Below the pieces are notes generated by a model. It was not told the origin of the DNA and searched no databases. It was given only the letters and a program-made list of their open reading frames with translations. A program made the translations under genes and the position numbers. This document shows, piece by piece, positions 47,760 through 59,050 of a DNA stretch of 60,000 nt; the first letter of the stretch is position 1; the number at the start of each line of letters is the position of its first letter. Source of the stretch: Symsagittifera roscoffensis. Lineage: Eukaryota > Xenacoelomorpha > Acoela > Convolutidae. The DNA lies in assembly GCF_963678635.1 (NCBI RefSeq), contig NC_087070.1, forward strand, positions 34,303,955-34,363,954. The letters run 5' to 3'.

Positions 47760-50410
47760 CAATAGTAAGTAAGTCAAAAGTTGGAAGTAAGGCAATAGTA
47801 AGTAAGTCAAAAGTTGGAAGTAAGTCAATAGTAAGTAAGTCAAAACTTGGAAGTAAGTCAATAGTAAGTAAGTCAAAAGTTGGAAGTAAGTCAATAGTAA
47901 GTAAGTCAAAAGTTGGAAGTAAGTCAATAGTAAGTAAGTCAAAAGTTGGAAGTAAGTCAATAGTAAGTAAGTCAAAAGTTGGAATTAAGTCAATAGTAAG
48001 TAAGTCAAAAGTTGGAAGTAAGTCAATAGTTAGAAAGTCAAAAGTTGGAAGTAAGTCAATAGTTAGTAAGTCAAAAGTTGGAAGTAAGTCAATTGGAAGT
48101 AATTCAAAAGTTGGAAGTAAGTCAATTGGAAGTAAGTCAAAAGTTGGAAGTAAGTCAATAGTAAATAAGTCAAAAGTTGGAAGTAGGTCAATAGTAAGTA
48201 AGTCAAAAGTTGGAATTAAGTCAGTAGTAAGTAAGTCAAAAGTTGGAAGTAAGTCAATTGGAAGTAAGTCAAAAGTTGGAAGTAAGTCAATAGTAAGTAA
48301 GTCAAAAGTTGGAAGTAAGTCAATAGTAATTAAGTCAAAAGTTGGAAGTAAGTCAATAGTAAGTAAACCAAAAGTTGGAAATAAGTCAATAGTAAGTAAG
48401 TCAAAAGTTGGAAGTAAGTCAATAGTTAGAAAGTCAAAAGTTGGAAGTAAGTCAATAGTTAGAAAGTCAAAAGTTGGAAGTAAGTCAATTGGAAGTAAGT
48501 CAAAAGTTGGAAGTAAGTCAATTGGAAGTAAGTCAAAAGTTGGAAGTAAGTCAAAAGTTGGAAGTAAGTCAATAGTAAGTAAGTCAAAAGTTGGAATTAA
48601 GTCAATAGTAAGTAAGTCAAAAGCTGGAAGTAAGTCACTTGGAAGTAAGTCAAAAGTTGGAAGTAAGTCAATAGTAAGTAAGTCAAAAGTTGGAAGTAAG
48701 TCAATAGTAAGTAAGTCAAAAGTTGGAAGTAAGTCAACAGTAACTAAGTCAAAAGTTGGAAGTAAGTCAAAAGTTGGAAGTAAGTCAATAGTAAGTAAGT
48801 CAAAAGTTGGAAGTAAGTCAATAGTAAGTAAGTCAAAAGTTGGAAGAAAGTCAATAATAAGTAAGTCAAAAGTTGGAAGTAAGTCAATAGTAAGTAAGTC
48901 AAAAGTTGGAAGTAAGTCAATTGGAAGTAAGTCAAAAGTTGGAAGTAAGTCAATTGGAAGTAAGTCAAAAGTTGGAAGTAAGTCAATAGTAGGTAAGTCA
49001 AAAGTTGGAAGTAAGTCAATAGTAAGTAAGTCAAAAGTTGGAAGTAATCAATAGTAAGTAAGTCAGAAGTTGGAAGTAAGTCAATAGTAAGTAAGACAAA
49101 ACTTGGAAGTAAGTCAATAGTAAGTAAGTCAAAAGTTGGAAGTAAGTCAATAGTAAGTAAGTCAAAAGTTGGAAGTAAGTCAGTAGTAAGTAAGTCAAAA
49201 GTTGGAAGTAAGTCAATAGTAAGTAAGTCAAAAGTTGGAAGTAAGTCAATAGTAAGTAAGTCAAAAGTTGGAAGTAAGTCAATAGTAAGTAAGTCAAAAG
49301 TTGGAATTAAGTCAATAGTAAGTAAGTCAAATGTTGGAAGTAAGTCAATAGTTAGAAAGTCAAAAGTTGGAAGTAAGTCAATAGTTAGTAAGTCAAAAGT
49401 TGGAAGTAAGTCAATTGGAAGTAAGTCAAAAGTTGGAAGTAAGTCAATTGGAAGTAAGTCAAAAGTTGGAAGTAAGTCAATAGTAAGTAAGTCAAAAGTT
49501 GGAAGTAGGTCAATAGTAAGTAAGTCAAAAGTTGGAATTAAGTCAGTAGTAATTAAGTCAAAAGTTGGAAGTAAGTCAATAGTAAGTAAACCAAAAGTTG
49601 GAAATAATTCAATAGAAAGTAAGTCAAAAGTTGGAAGTAAGTCAATAGTTAGAAAGTCAAAAGTTGGAAGTAAGTCAATAGTTAGTAAGTCAAAAGTTGG
49701 AAGTAAGTCAATTGGAAGTAAGTCAAAAGTTGGAATTAAGTCAATAGTAAGTAAGTCAAAAGTTGGAAGTAAGTCAATAGTTAGAAAGTCAAAAGTTGGA
49801 AGTAAGTCAATAGTTAGTAAGTCAAAAGTTGGAAGTAAGTCAATTGGAAGTAAGTCAAAAGTTGGAAGTAAGTCAATTGGAAGTAAGTCAAAAGTTGGAA
49901 GTAAGTCAATTGGAAGTAAGTCAAAAGTTGGAAGTAAGTCAATAGTAAGTAAGTCAAAAGTTGGAAGTAAGTCAATAGTAATTAAGTCAAAAGTTGGAAG
50001 TAAGTCAATAGTAAGTAAACCAAAAGTTGGAAATAAGTCAATAGTAAGTAAGTCAAAAGTTGGAAGTAAGTCAATAGTTAGAAAGTCAAAAGTTGGAAGT
50101 AAGTCAATAGTTAGTAAGTCAAAAGTTGGAAGTAAGTCAATTGGAAGTAAGTCAAAAAGTGGAAGTAAGTCAATTGGAAGTAAGTCAAAAGTTGGAAGTA
50201 AGTCAATAGTAAGTAAGTCAAAAGTTGGAAGTAAGTCAATAGTAAGTAAGTCAAAAGTTGGAATTAAGTCAATAGTAAGTAAGTCAAAAGTTGGAAGTAA
50301 GTCAATTGGAAGTAAGTCAAACGTTGGAAGTAAGTCAATAGTAAGTAAGTCAAAAGTTGGAAGTAAGTCAATAGTAAGTAAATCAAAAGTTGGAAGTAAG
50401 TCAATAGTAA

Positions 50411-52515
50411 CTAAGTCAAAAGTTGGAAGTAAGTCAATAGTAAGTAAGTCAAAAGTTGGAAGTAAGTCAATAGTAAGTAAGTCAAAAGTTGGAAGTAAGT
50501 CAATAGTAAGTAAGTCAAAAGTTGGAAGAAAGTCAATAGTAAGTAAGTCAAAAGTTGGAAGTAAGTCAATAGTAAGTAAGTCAAAAGTTGGAAGTAAGTC
50601 AATTGGAAGTAAGTCAAAAGATGGAAGTAAGTCAATTGGAAGTAAGTCAAAAGTTGGAAGTAAGTCAATATTAGGTAAGTCAAAAGTTGGAAGTAAGTCA
50701 ATAGTAAGTAAGTCAAAAGTTGGAAGTAATCAATAGTAAGTAAGTCAAAAGTTGGAAGTAAGTCAATTCGAGGTAAGTCAAAAGTTGGAAGTAAGTCAAT
50801 AGTAAGTAAGTCAAAAGTTGGAAGTAAGTCAATAGTAAGTAAGTCAAAAGTTGGAAGTAAGTCAATAGTAACTAGGTCAAAAGTTGGAAGTAAGTCAATA
50901 GTAAGTAAGTCAAAAGTTGGAAGTAAGTCAATAGTAAGTAAGTCAAAAGTTGGAAGTAAGTCAATAGTAAGTAAGTCAAAAGTTGGAAGTAAGTCAATAG
51001 TAAGTAAGTCAAAAGTTGGAAGTAAGTCAATAGTAAGTAAGTCAAAAGTTGGAAGTAAGTCAATAGTTAGTAAGTCAAAAGTTGGAAGTAAGTCAATTGG
51101 AAGTAAGTCAAAAGTTGGAAGTAAGTCAATTGGAAGTAAGTCAAAAGTTGGAAGTAAGTCAATATTAGGTAAGTCAAAAGTTGGAAGTAAGTCAATTGGA
51201 AGTAAGTCAAAAGTTGGAAGTAAGTCAATTGGAAGAAAGTCAAAAGTTGGAAGTAAGTCAATTGGAAGTAAGTCAAAAGTTGGAAGTAAGTCAATTGGAA
51301 GTAAGTCAAAAGTTGGAAGTAAGTCAATTGGAAGTAAGTCAAAAGTTGGAAGTAAGTCAATTGGAAGTAAGTCAAAAGTTGGAAGTAAGTAAATAGTAAG
51401 TAAGTCAAAAGTTGGAAGTAAGTCAATAGTAAGTAAGTCAAAAGTTGGAAGTAAGTCAATAGTAACTAAGTCAAAAGTTGGAAGTAAGTCAATAGTAAGT
51501 AAGTCAAAAGTTGGAAGTAAGTCAATAGTAAGTAAGTCAAAAGTTGGAATTAAGTCAATAGTAAGTAAGTCAAAAGTTGGAAGAAAGTCAATAGTAAGTA
51601 AGTCAAAAGTTGGAAGTAAGTCAATAGTAAGTAAGTCAAAAGTTGGAAGTAAGTCAATTGGAAGTAAGTCAAAAGTTGGAAGTAAGTCAATTGGAAGTAA
51701 GTCAAAAGTTGGAAGCAAGTCAATAGTAGGTAAGTCAAAAGTTGGAAGTAAGTCAATAGTAAGTAAGTCAAAAGTTGGAAGTAATCAATAGTAAGTAAGT
51801 CAAAAGTTGGAAGTAAGTCAATTGGAAGTAAGTCAAAAGTTGGAAGTAAGTCAATAGTAAGTAAGTCAAAAGTTGGAAGTAAGTCAATAGTAAGTAAGTC
51901 AAAAGTTGGAAGTAAGTCAATAGTAACTAGGTCAAAAGTTGGAAGTAAGTCAATAGTAAGTAAGTCAAAAGTTGGAAGTAAGTCAATAGTAAGTAAGTCA
52001 AAAGTTGTAAGTAAGTCAATAGTAAGTAAGTCAAAAGTTGGAAGTAAGTCAATAGTAAGTAAGTCAAAAGTTGGAAGTAAGTCAATAGTAAGTAAGTCAA
52101 AAGTTGGAAGTAAGTCAATAGTTAGTAATTCAAAAGTTGGAAGTAAGTCAATTGGAAGTAAGTCAAAAGTTGGAAGTAAGTCAATTGGAAGTAAGTCAAA
52201 AGTTGGAAGTAAGTCAATAGTAGGTAAGTCAAAAGTTGGAAGTAAGTCAATTGGAAGTAAGTCAAAAGTTGGAAGTAAGTCAATTGGAAGAAAGTCAAAA
52301 GTTGGAAGTAAGTCAATTGGAAGTAAGTCAAAAGTTGGAAGTAAGTCAATTGGAAGTAAGTCAAAAGTTGGAAGTAAGTCAATTGGAAGTAAGTCAAAAT
52401 TTGGAAGTAAGTCAATAGCAAGTAAGTCAAAAGTTGGAAGTAAGTCAATTGGAAGTAAGTCAAAAGTTGGAAGTAAGTCAATTGGAAGTAAGTCAAAAAT
52501 TGAAAGTAAGTCTTG
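50411..52515. repeat. Higher-order repeat in the satellite, period 1,055 bp (32 units minus 1 bp)
   Basis: Variants such as ggaagaaagtcaatag (near 50525 and 51580), the gtaatcaatag 1-bp-deletion unit and taactaggtc (about 50870 and 51925), and runs of the aattggaag variant (51181-51396 and 52236-52418), recur 1,055 bp apart in order. The right copy ends at the array edge. Confidence 0.85.
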
Positions 52516-52594
52516 GAAGTAAGTCAAAAGTTGGAAGTAAGTCAATTGGAAGTAAGTCAAAAGTTGGCAGTAAGTCAATTGGAAGTAAGCCAAT

Positions 52595-53800
52595 AAAGAT
52601 TTCTCTCGGAGTTTCAGTGCACAGTTTGGCCTCGTAATGAGTTTTTTGGCTATTGTAACTTTTGGCTATTGAAACTAGTCGAAGTATCCATTATCGCTGA
52701 AAACGCCTTTCTCCAATGGACAAAAAACCTTCTTTTAACACCATTTTTTCCCGTCGTCATTAAGCATCTGGACTATGATATCGGAAACAAGTACAGAAAA
52801 ACATGATTGAGTATGTTTTTTTTTGTGTCAACTTTTTTCCTTTTCAGTTCAATCAAAATTAGGAAATCACGCAGATCCCATGGTACAACAAATGTATGAC
52901 AGGCAAGAAACGTAAAATTTCAAAAAAAAATTAAACTTCAACTCGAGTGTCAGCCATATAAAAATTGTATGAAAAGAAGTATTCTTTTCTCTTTTAATTT
53001 GAAAAAAAAACTTCAGAGTGCTCGCTCTTTTAAAGTTGTTTAAAAATTAGTAATTTTTAGTCTTGGACATAATTTAAATAACTTTTATTGGCCTTAATAT
53101 CTTCGAAAGTCGTACTCAAAAGTCTTAGCGATTATTTTCTTAGAGTTTGAGTTTTTAACTCATAATTTGGAAATGGCCAGTTATTCAATTGAAGTATAAC
53201 ATTTCAGCGACATATTGACTGTTTTTTCTTGGCTCCCTGAATATGGATACATGACTAACTGGGTTGAGCTCTCACTGCTATTACAAAAAAAGTGGAGTTT
53301 GCAATTGCTGGTTCAAAGTTTTTTTTCTGACCTTTTAATCTTTGATAAAATCGAAGCATCAATAAATCAGTGCTTATATTTGAGCTATCAAGACTGGAAA
53401 GTTTGAAATTTCTGCCCTTGGTTCAAACACTCGGTCTCCTAATCTCTAGTCTCATAAGCTTCCTTTACACCATCTCCTCTTCGCAATCCGTCTCCTTGAG
53501 ACAAGCAGATTCTTAAAATTAAAAGTGACAAAATTTTATTGCTGATTTTTTTACTGACTACATGTTGAAAATTTACCAATGGTCCTTTGGTGTAATTTTT
53601 CATAAATTGAGAGAAGGAAACACTAAATAAGTTTAAAAATTTCAGTCAAGTCAAAGGTATTTTGTCTATTGTGCCAAGATTTTAAAAAAATCAGACCAAA
53701 CAATGTAAATTACCAAGCAGACCAAGCAATGATTGTAAATTAATTGAGCTGTTTTTACCAGTATAATTAAACTGTGTGTCAAATGGGTTGCATGCCGTTT
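52595..53800. other. Noncoding sequence after the satellite
   Basis: AT-rich. An open frame follows a tttcAG at 52617 and runs to a TGA at 52804-52806. It was considered as a terminal exon but not accepted. Nothing else was recognised. Confidence 0.4.
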
Positions 53801-53809
53801 CGCCGCAAG

Positions 53810-53885
53810 TCAATTTGTCTCAGCCCATATTGTCCTACACCAATTCTTTCACAAGACATATTGTCCTATGTCATCTTGTCCCAGA
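53810..53885 (+). repeat. MULE left terminal inverted repeat
   Basis: Contains about three imperfect copies of a unit like catattgtcctatgtcatct, which are reverse complements of the units at 55988-56082. Confidence 0.65.
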
Positions 53886-54389
53886 TAATAAATAACTAAA
53901 AGTTGCCTCAGACTTTTTGATATCTTCGAACATTTTCGCTGAATAATTAAATTTGAAACAAAATGCGGATTCATCAAAATATATGAGGAATCAAAATGCG
54001 TTCAAAGCATGCGTGAGCAAATTGAAAGCCGCAAGGTTTCAACTGAATTTTCTTGTCGAGTTTACCATATCAACAGACTGACTGCCAATTTTGTCAGCTC
54101 ACTTTAGTCAAAAAGTTAAGAGTTCAAAACTCGAAGAAGTCAAAAATTTTAATTTAAAGACATGAAACCCAAAAATGCAGGTACTGCCTGACTCTAAAAC
54201 CCTTCATACTGGCTATCCCAGTATGGGGGCGGGGTGAGGGAAAGAGCAAAACTATTGCAGTATTGGCCTCTATCATCTTCCAAAACATGGGCTCTCTCCG
54301 GTGGCTATAAATTCAAAATCAAATAAAAGAGCAACAAAATGCCGACAATTGAGATAAAGTTATGCCGACCCATTAAAGTTTATGAAAGA

Positions 54390-55690
54390 GTTAAATGAGC
54401 AAGTGCAAATAAAAAATCAATAACTTAATCTTTGTTAAAATTACTGGAATTGTTTTGGATTTTATCAAGATTTTCGCGATGTTTCTTCCGACCCTGGTTC
54501 TGCGTCCTCCTGAGGTTTGGGTGGCTCCCTTGAAATAACGCGGTAACTCCGAGATGCCAGCCTCAACGTCGTTTGTCGTTCGGATCAAACCTTCCGCTGC
54601 TTCTTACGAATGATTCCAGAGACTCAAAGGAATTAAGCGCTGCCCCTTTAATGTAACTTCTCTTGAAGTATGAAGCAAGCTCATCACAACAGTCAACTGC
54701 CTTCTCGATTTCCTTAATAAAGCTCTCAATTGATTGTCCGACTAAACAGTTGGAACAAAACTTAATGCGGGTTTTAAACGGAGAAACAGGCTGAGTTCAC
54801 ATTTATTTTCTTACTTTTTTTAAACCGAGATCATTTATTTTCTGTAAAAATGCTTGGCAGATGTGAAAATAACAGCCTCTGATCGAAATTTTTATATATG
54901 CATTCGCAAAAGCATTGACGGCGGCTCGTTCAATTAAAAAGAATCCATGATGGCTGCGCATTATCCGAGACAGTATGAATAGTTTTCAGGAATTCTGCTG
55001 GAATGTTTGTTCTGTTTTGTTAGGGAGTAGAGCATAAATTCAATTGGGTACAAACCACCAATATGAAATTGAGTAGTACAAAGCTGGTAAAATTGCGTCG
55101 GGTAAAGTTTGAATGTGCCGTCGCAAAGCCAGAGAGAACTGAGAACTTGGAAGGCATGAGCATTATTCCGGTTACTAAAGAGTGAAATTTGTTCAGGATC
55201 CATGACTCCACTGTCAAATAAACAGAAATCAATATACTTCTTTGGAAATACAAAAAGCCTGTCTTTAATGATTGGGGCAGATAGAGCCAGATTCTGCTTG
55301 TGGCGGTTAAGAGTTTTGTTTATTGCTGCTCGACTGGGCAAGGACAACTGAACTGCTTTTTCGTCCGATGCTTCCTGGAAACAAGTGGCAATTACACTGC
55401 TTTTAACATGTATTATTTGCTGCTTGGCCTCTTTTTTCATTTGATGCATGTTCCTGTTGGCTTCATTTTTTCGCGGTCTATTATCGTGGCTATTTTTGAT
55501 TTTGGTAGAGACCAGTTCATCTTCAGCTGTTACAGCGAGCATTCGGCACTTATGGGAACTGTATCTCGCGCATCTCTAGTGTTGAGTTGTTTTTATTGTT
55601 CGCTTTTTAGTGGACACAAAGTCGTGTCCGTTAATAATCAGCGTTCGCTTGTTTCGTTGAAATTTTCCCCACGTAATTTGACTCATAATA
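54390..55690 (-). pseudogene. MULE transposase pseudogene (FLYWCH + MULE domain)
   Basis: Read on the minus strand from 55690: a FLYWCH-type zinc finger comes first (KRTLIINGHDFVSTKKR, then CARYSSHKCR). Its expected Trp codon is a TAG stop (complement of 55576-55578). An open frame of about 190 codons (55542 to 54961) then includes the MULE-domain motif LCDGTFK, with the first catalytic Asp at 55120-55122, followed by FYQLCTTQFHIGG. After a stop and frame changes come GCYFHICQAF (about 54850-54875), a YFKRSYIKG-like segment and the family's C-terminal RTTNDVEAG motif (about 54555-54583). The order matches known MULE transposases, but at least one nonsense mutation and several frameshifts show it is dead. 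The family motifs are from general knowledge; the breaks are seen directly. Confidence 0.85.
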
Positions 55691-55987
55691 GTTAAAGTGT
55701 AATTTTGCACAAAAAAGATTTAAAAATGACGCAAAACAAAAATATTAGCGTTTTTTGTGTTTCAATAGCGATAATTGCGGATTAATTGTCTCATTTTTGC
55801 GTTTATTTGGCAAAAAGTTTGGCTGTGATGATTTTTGAGGCTCAGTTCAAACAATTTTGAGTCAGTTTCCCTTCTTATCCTAAAGCGAGGTCAGTTTACG
55901 ATTAGCACGTGCTGTTCCTTTACACTAATCGATTTGAACAACAAATAATTAACTAGAAGTGTTAGTTTTGGAAGAAAACGGCATAAA

Positions 55988-56082
55988 ACAACTTGTCACA
56001 TTGGGCAAGTTGGTATAGGACAAAACTTCATGTAGGGCAATTTAGTATAGGGCAAGTTGGCATAGGGCCAGTTTTCCCGGGC
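55988..56082 (-). repeat. MULE right terminal inverted repeat
   Basis: Contains about four imperfect units of the form gggcaagttggtata, complementary to the left end at 53810-53885. Confidence 0.65.
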
Positions 56083-58589
56083 CGAATAGTCCTGACATCG
56101 TCTAATGTTGAGCGCATTTTCTCAATTTCTATTTGAAAGACTTAATTACTTGGATGTGTAATCCTGCCTGTGTTTGGATGTTTTTCACTGCCGTCTTCCT
56201 GCTCCTTCAAGGGTAATCGATACTTCGTGACATTTCTGAGCTGGTTTTCATTTGATGTTTTGTAAATATAAAAACTTCTGTTTTGGTTTTTGTCTTTGTT
56301 CAAAGTCTGTATTTGACCTTTGAAGAACTTCTTATACTTTTTTTAATGTTGATTCTGGATTTCTTTTCGCAAAAGTGATTTGCTTTCTCAAAATTGAGCA
56401 AAAAATAATGTATGATCTGAGTTAGTATTTTTTTGCAGTTTTGCCGAACTGATTGCTTAACTCATTGTCTAGTATTTTGATTAGGAGCGGACCCAATGTC
56501 GTCTATGTTTATCCATAATTTTGAGCTGGAATTTTCAATATCATTTTTATAATCGGGAATCTATAATTTTGATCGGGTATAACTGTAAGCTAGGTCAAAC
56601 CGGTTAGTTTTTTTGGTTTTGGAGGTGAAGTAACAAAATAAACTACGGACAACATTATCAGAAAGTTTTTGCAGAAATATGTGAAAAATATATATTTTTT
56701 GCATTAATATGTGAGTTCGTAAACTCAAAAAATGTTTGTACAGGAAAAGCTTGCGCGCAAAGTGAGATCATTTTTTCACTGTTGAGTTCACGATCACTAT
56801 TTTTTGCGGTTTTTAATTAGTTACTTATAACAGATTCGGTAGCAAAAATTGTAGCTCATTTTTATTTTACTTACCAATCTGGCAGCAGAATTTTTTTATA
56901 TTTGATTGTTTTCAACTAAGGTAAGAAGATAAATAGAAAGTAGAGACAATCAGCAAAATGAATTGTTTTATTTGAAAGGTAGAAACTCGTTGTTATAACA
57001 CACGTAAGCGGCAGATTAATACGTTCCAAATTGAATTGAGTCCGGTAACTTAGTCTTTTAAAAATATTATCAGACGCTAAACACACTTTGCATCTTAGAT
57101 AGCATGTGGGGGGATGAAATGAAGAAAGAAAAATATATATTTTTTCGATAATGTTTTCAAGTATTCAATCAAAAACTTTTTATTTGGCTTTAAAGTCCAG
57201 TCGGAACCTTCAGGGCCTCGTTGTGAGATAGGAGCAGTCTTGTTCCTATTCACTAATTGAAATGTATTCAGGGGTCCTCCCCTCGCATTTTTCCTATAGT
57301 GAGAAGGCGAGGACATTTGTGAGGGACGGGGTATTCGAACATAAACTCGGGAAAAAGTGGCGCTAATCCGCTGTCCTCGTATTTCCAAAAACTATAGATC
57401 AGTTGGCTGTTTTATGAGCTGTAGTTCCAATCATTGCACATCCACATCAAAAATCAAGTAAAAACATTAAAAACTGCCTGTAGTAACGCAATATTTTCAC
57501 TAATTAGATTGCTTCTTTCCAGTCGGAAACGATTCAGAAGAACCATCAAGTTGCCGCGTGGAAGTATAGGGTGCCTCACACAAAATTTAGAAAATTCGCG
57601 CTCAATTAACTACTCCAAATTATCAAAAAATGAAGTTATCGTAGCTCTCTAATAACATAATAGTACCATAACATTTCTCTTAACTCGCGTAAAAAATTTA
57701 TAGCAAAGGCTATCGTTTTTTATGGTGTTAAACTTCTCATTGTTATTGTTTTCATTGTTTCAAAAAATTGTCAAATTCGTTGTGTTCCGGGTGGTTTTGG
57801 CTTGAGAAAAAAGTTTTTAATTTTTAAATAAAAGTCTTTGAAATAATTTTGTAATAGACACTCTGAGCTCATATAAAGATGAAAGCATTCCGTTCAGATG
57901 ATTTTCTGCTTATTGGAATTTAAAAATTTACCATATAGGTTAGTTTGGCAAAGTGCATTTTTTTAAACAGTTATCTATTAACTCGTGGAATCAGCGGCAA
58001 ATAATTCCGGCTCAAAAATCAATCTAAACTGGGGCATACTAAGTGTGTAATGATTTTTTTGAAACGTTTCCTTAGCATTTACCCACAGCTTTTTTTCACA
58101 GACATTTTGATCAGGGTTTCTTACTTATTCCGTTCTAAATTTTTAGTTTGTCGATTTTGCAATATGAAGTGTACAAATGCAGAGAAAATCTAGTTTGCTT
58201 AATAAAAAAGTGATCACTTTATTCTTTAGCCGATTTCAAACAAGGCCGAAATTTGATCGGCTTATTCTAGCCAACCAGATGGAAGCAAAATATATTCAAT
58301 TCAGAATTATTGATTTATGGGCTGAATAAGTAAGACGACTCTTTGAATGAAAAAATATGGAAAGTAAAGCTAGCAATTTCGATCAGGCCAATATTTTCTG
58401 GTTTCGATTTTTTCATCTTCTTCTTACAAAATATTTTCTCAATTTACTGATTTCAGATTCATTCCTGGTTTTCGCGGTAGACAGCCAAAAATTGCCAATT
58501 TTACAAATATGCATTTCATTGCCGTATGTTATATTTCCGACTTTCGAAGAAAACGGAACAATTATGCTTGGGGTGGTTCTTTTATTCAG
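56083..58589. other. Noncoding sequence with a diverged repeat copy
   Basis: AT-rich with short ORFs only. About 57000-57260 shares phrases with the interspersed repeat (cgttccaaattgaattga; cagtcggaac ... gagcagtcttgtt), so it may be a further, more decayed copy. No gene was supported. Confidence 0.4.
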
Positions 58590-59050
58590 TCATTTTCGGC
58601 GATCGAAATAATAGTTTTTGACAAAATAGAATACACCCTATTAAAAATGTTCACTCCTGACATCAAATATAAAAAAAAAACAATTCACCTCCGATCATAT
58701 TTTGTAAAGTTCTGGAAGTTTGAAAATTCCTAATCTGGCTATGCTCTGGACTAATTTTTGCGCATTTTGAAGACTTTACTCAAAAATCTGAAAGCGTAAC
58801 TCGAATTATTTTTGCGTGGCGAAGTATCCCGAATAGCAGAATGGTTGCGAACTGAATTGAAGCTAGTTAAAAGATCGTACGTATCAATTTCGTACGAACC
58901 AAACTTTCACACTTGATCTTAGATTTTGTAAAAAAAATTATAATATTTCATCTATAGTCTTTTCCCAAAAACTATTCGATATGGATTAAGGGGCAGTCTG
59001 AACATACAGGGCTTTGCCTTGATATACGAGCAGTACTGCTTACATTCACG
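58590..59050 (+). repeat. Interspersed repeat family, diverged copy
   Basis: It aligns along its length with 16950-17410: gcgatcgaaataatagttttt, tctggactaattttt, gaaagcgtaact, tcccaaaaactattcgatatgg and gggctttgccttgatatacgagcagt. The divergence is clearly higher than between the two 5.9-kb units. Confidence 0.7.

Larger units (their letters stand above)
42311..52594. repeat. 33-bp satellite array, about 310 copies (10.3 kb)
   Basis: The common unit is AAGTAAGTCAATAGT (15 bp) plus AAGTAAGTCAAAAGTTGG (18 bp). The main variant replaces AATAGTAAG with AATTGGAAG, and single-base variants are frequent. The array is uninterrupted, AT-rich and strand-asymmetric, with almost no C outside GTC. Each typical unit holds three GTAAGT hexamers on the + strand. 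Larger blocks repeat inside it. Because 33 is a multiple of three and the unit has no stop in several frames, it creates long false ORFs on both strands (up to 554 codons). Occasional 1-bp losses break every frame, so I treat it as noncoding. Confidence 0.97.
53810..56082 (-). mobile_element. Decayed Mutator-like (MULE) transposon, about 2.3 kb
   Basis: The ends carry inverted, internally repeated sequence. At the left (about 53810-53885) the phrases catattgtcctacacc, catattgtcctatgtc and cttgtcccag recur. At the right (about 55988-56082) their complements recur as ttgggcaagttggtatagg, gggcaatttagtataggg and caagttggcataggg. Between them lies a minus-strand transposase pseudogene (54390-55690) with FLYWCH and MULE motifs. 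Long inverted ends made of short repeats plus FLYWCH and MULE domains are known features of animal Mutator-like elements. Exact termini and the target duplication could not be fixed. Confidence 0.75.

Noticed and set aside
41955-52593. Very long ORFs on both strands (554, 462, 435, 387, 347 and 209 codons) encoding SKSIVSKSKVG- or LLPTFDLLTID-type repeats
   Set aside because: All are readings of the 33-bp satellite. The unit length is a multiple of three and several frames lack stops, so long ORFs appear automatically on both strands. Single-base losses interrupt every frame.
42311-52594. CRISPR-like regular array
   Set aside because: The units are contiguous with no unique spacers, and the context is a eukaryotic nuclear genome.
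52618-52806. Possible terminal exon after the satellite: tttcAG then 62 open codons and TGA
   Set aside because: It is phase-compatible with E5, but the composition is not convincing, no clear poly(A) signal follows, and there is no independent support. An E5 to 52618 junction in RNA-seq would revive it.
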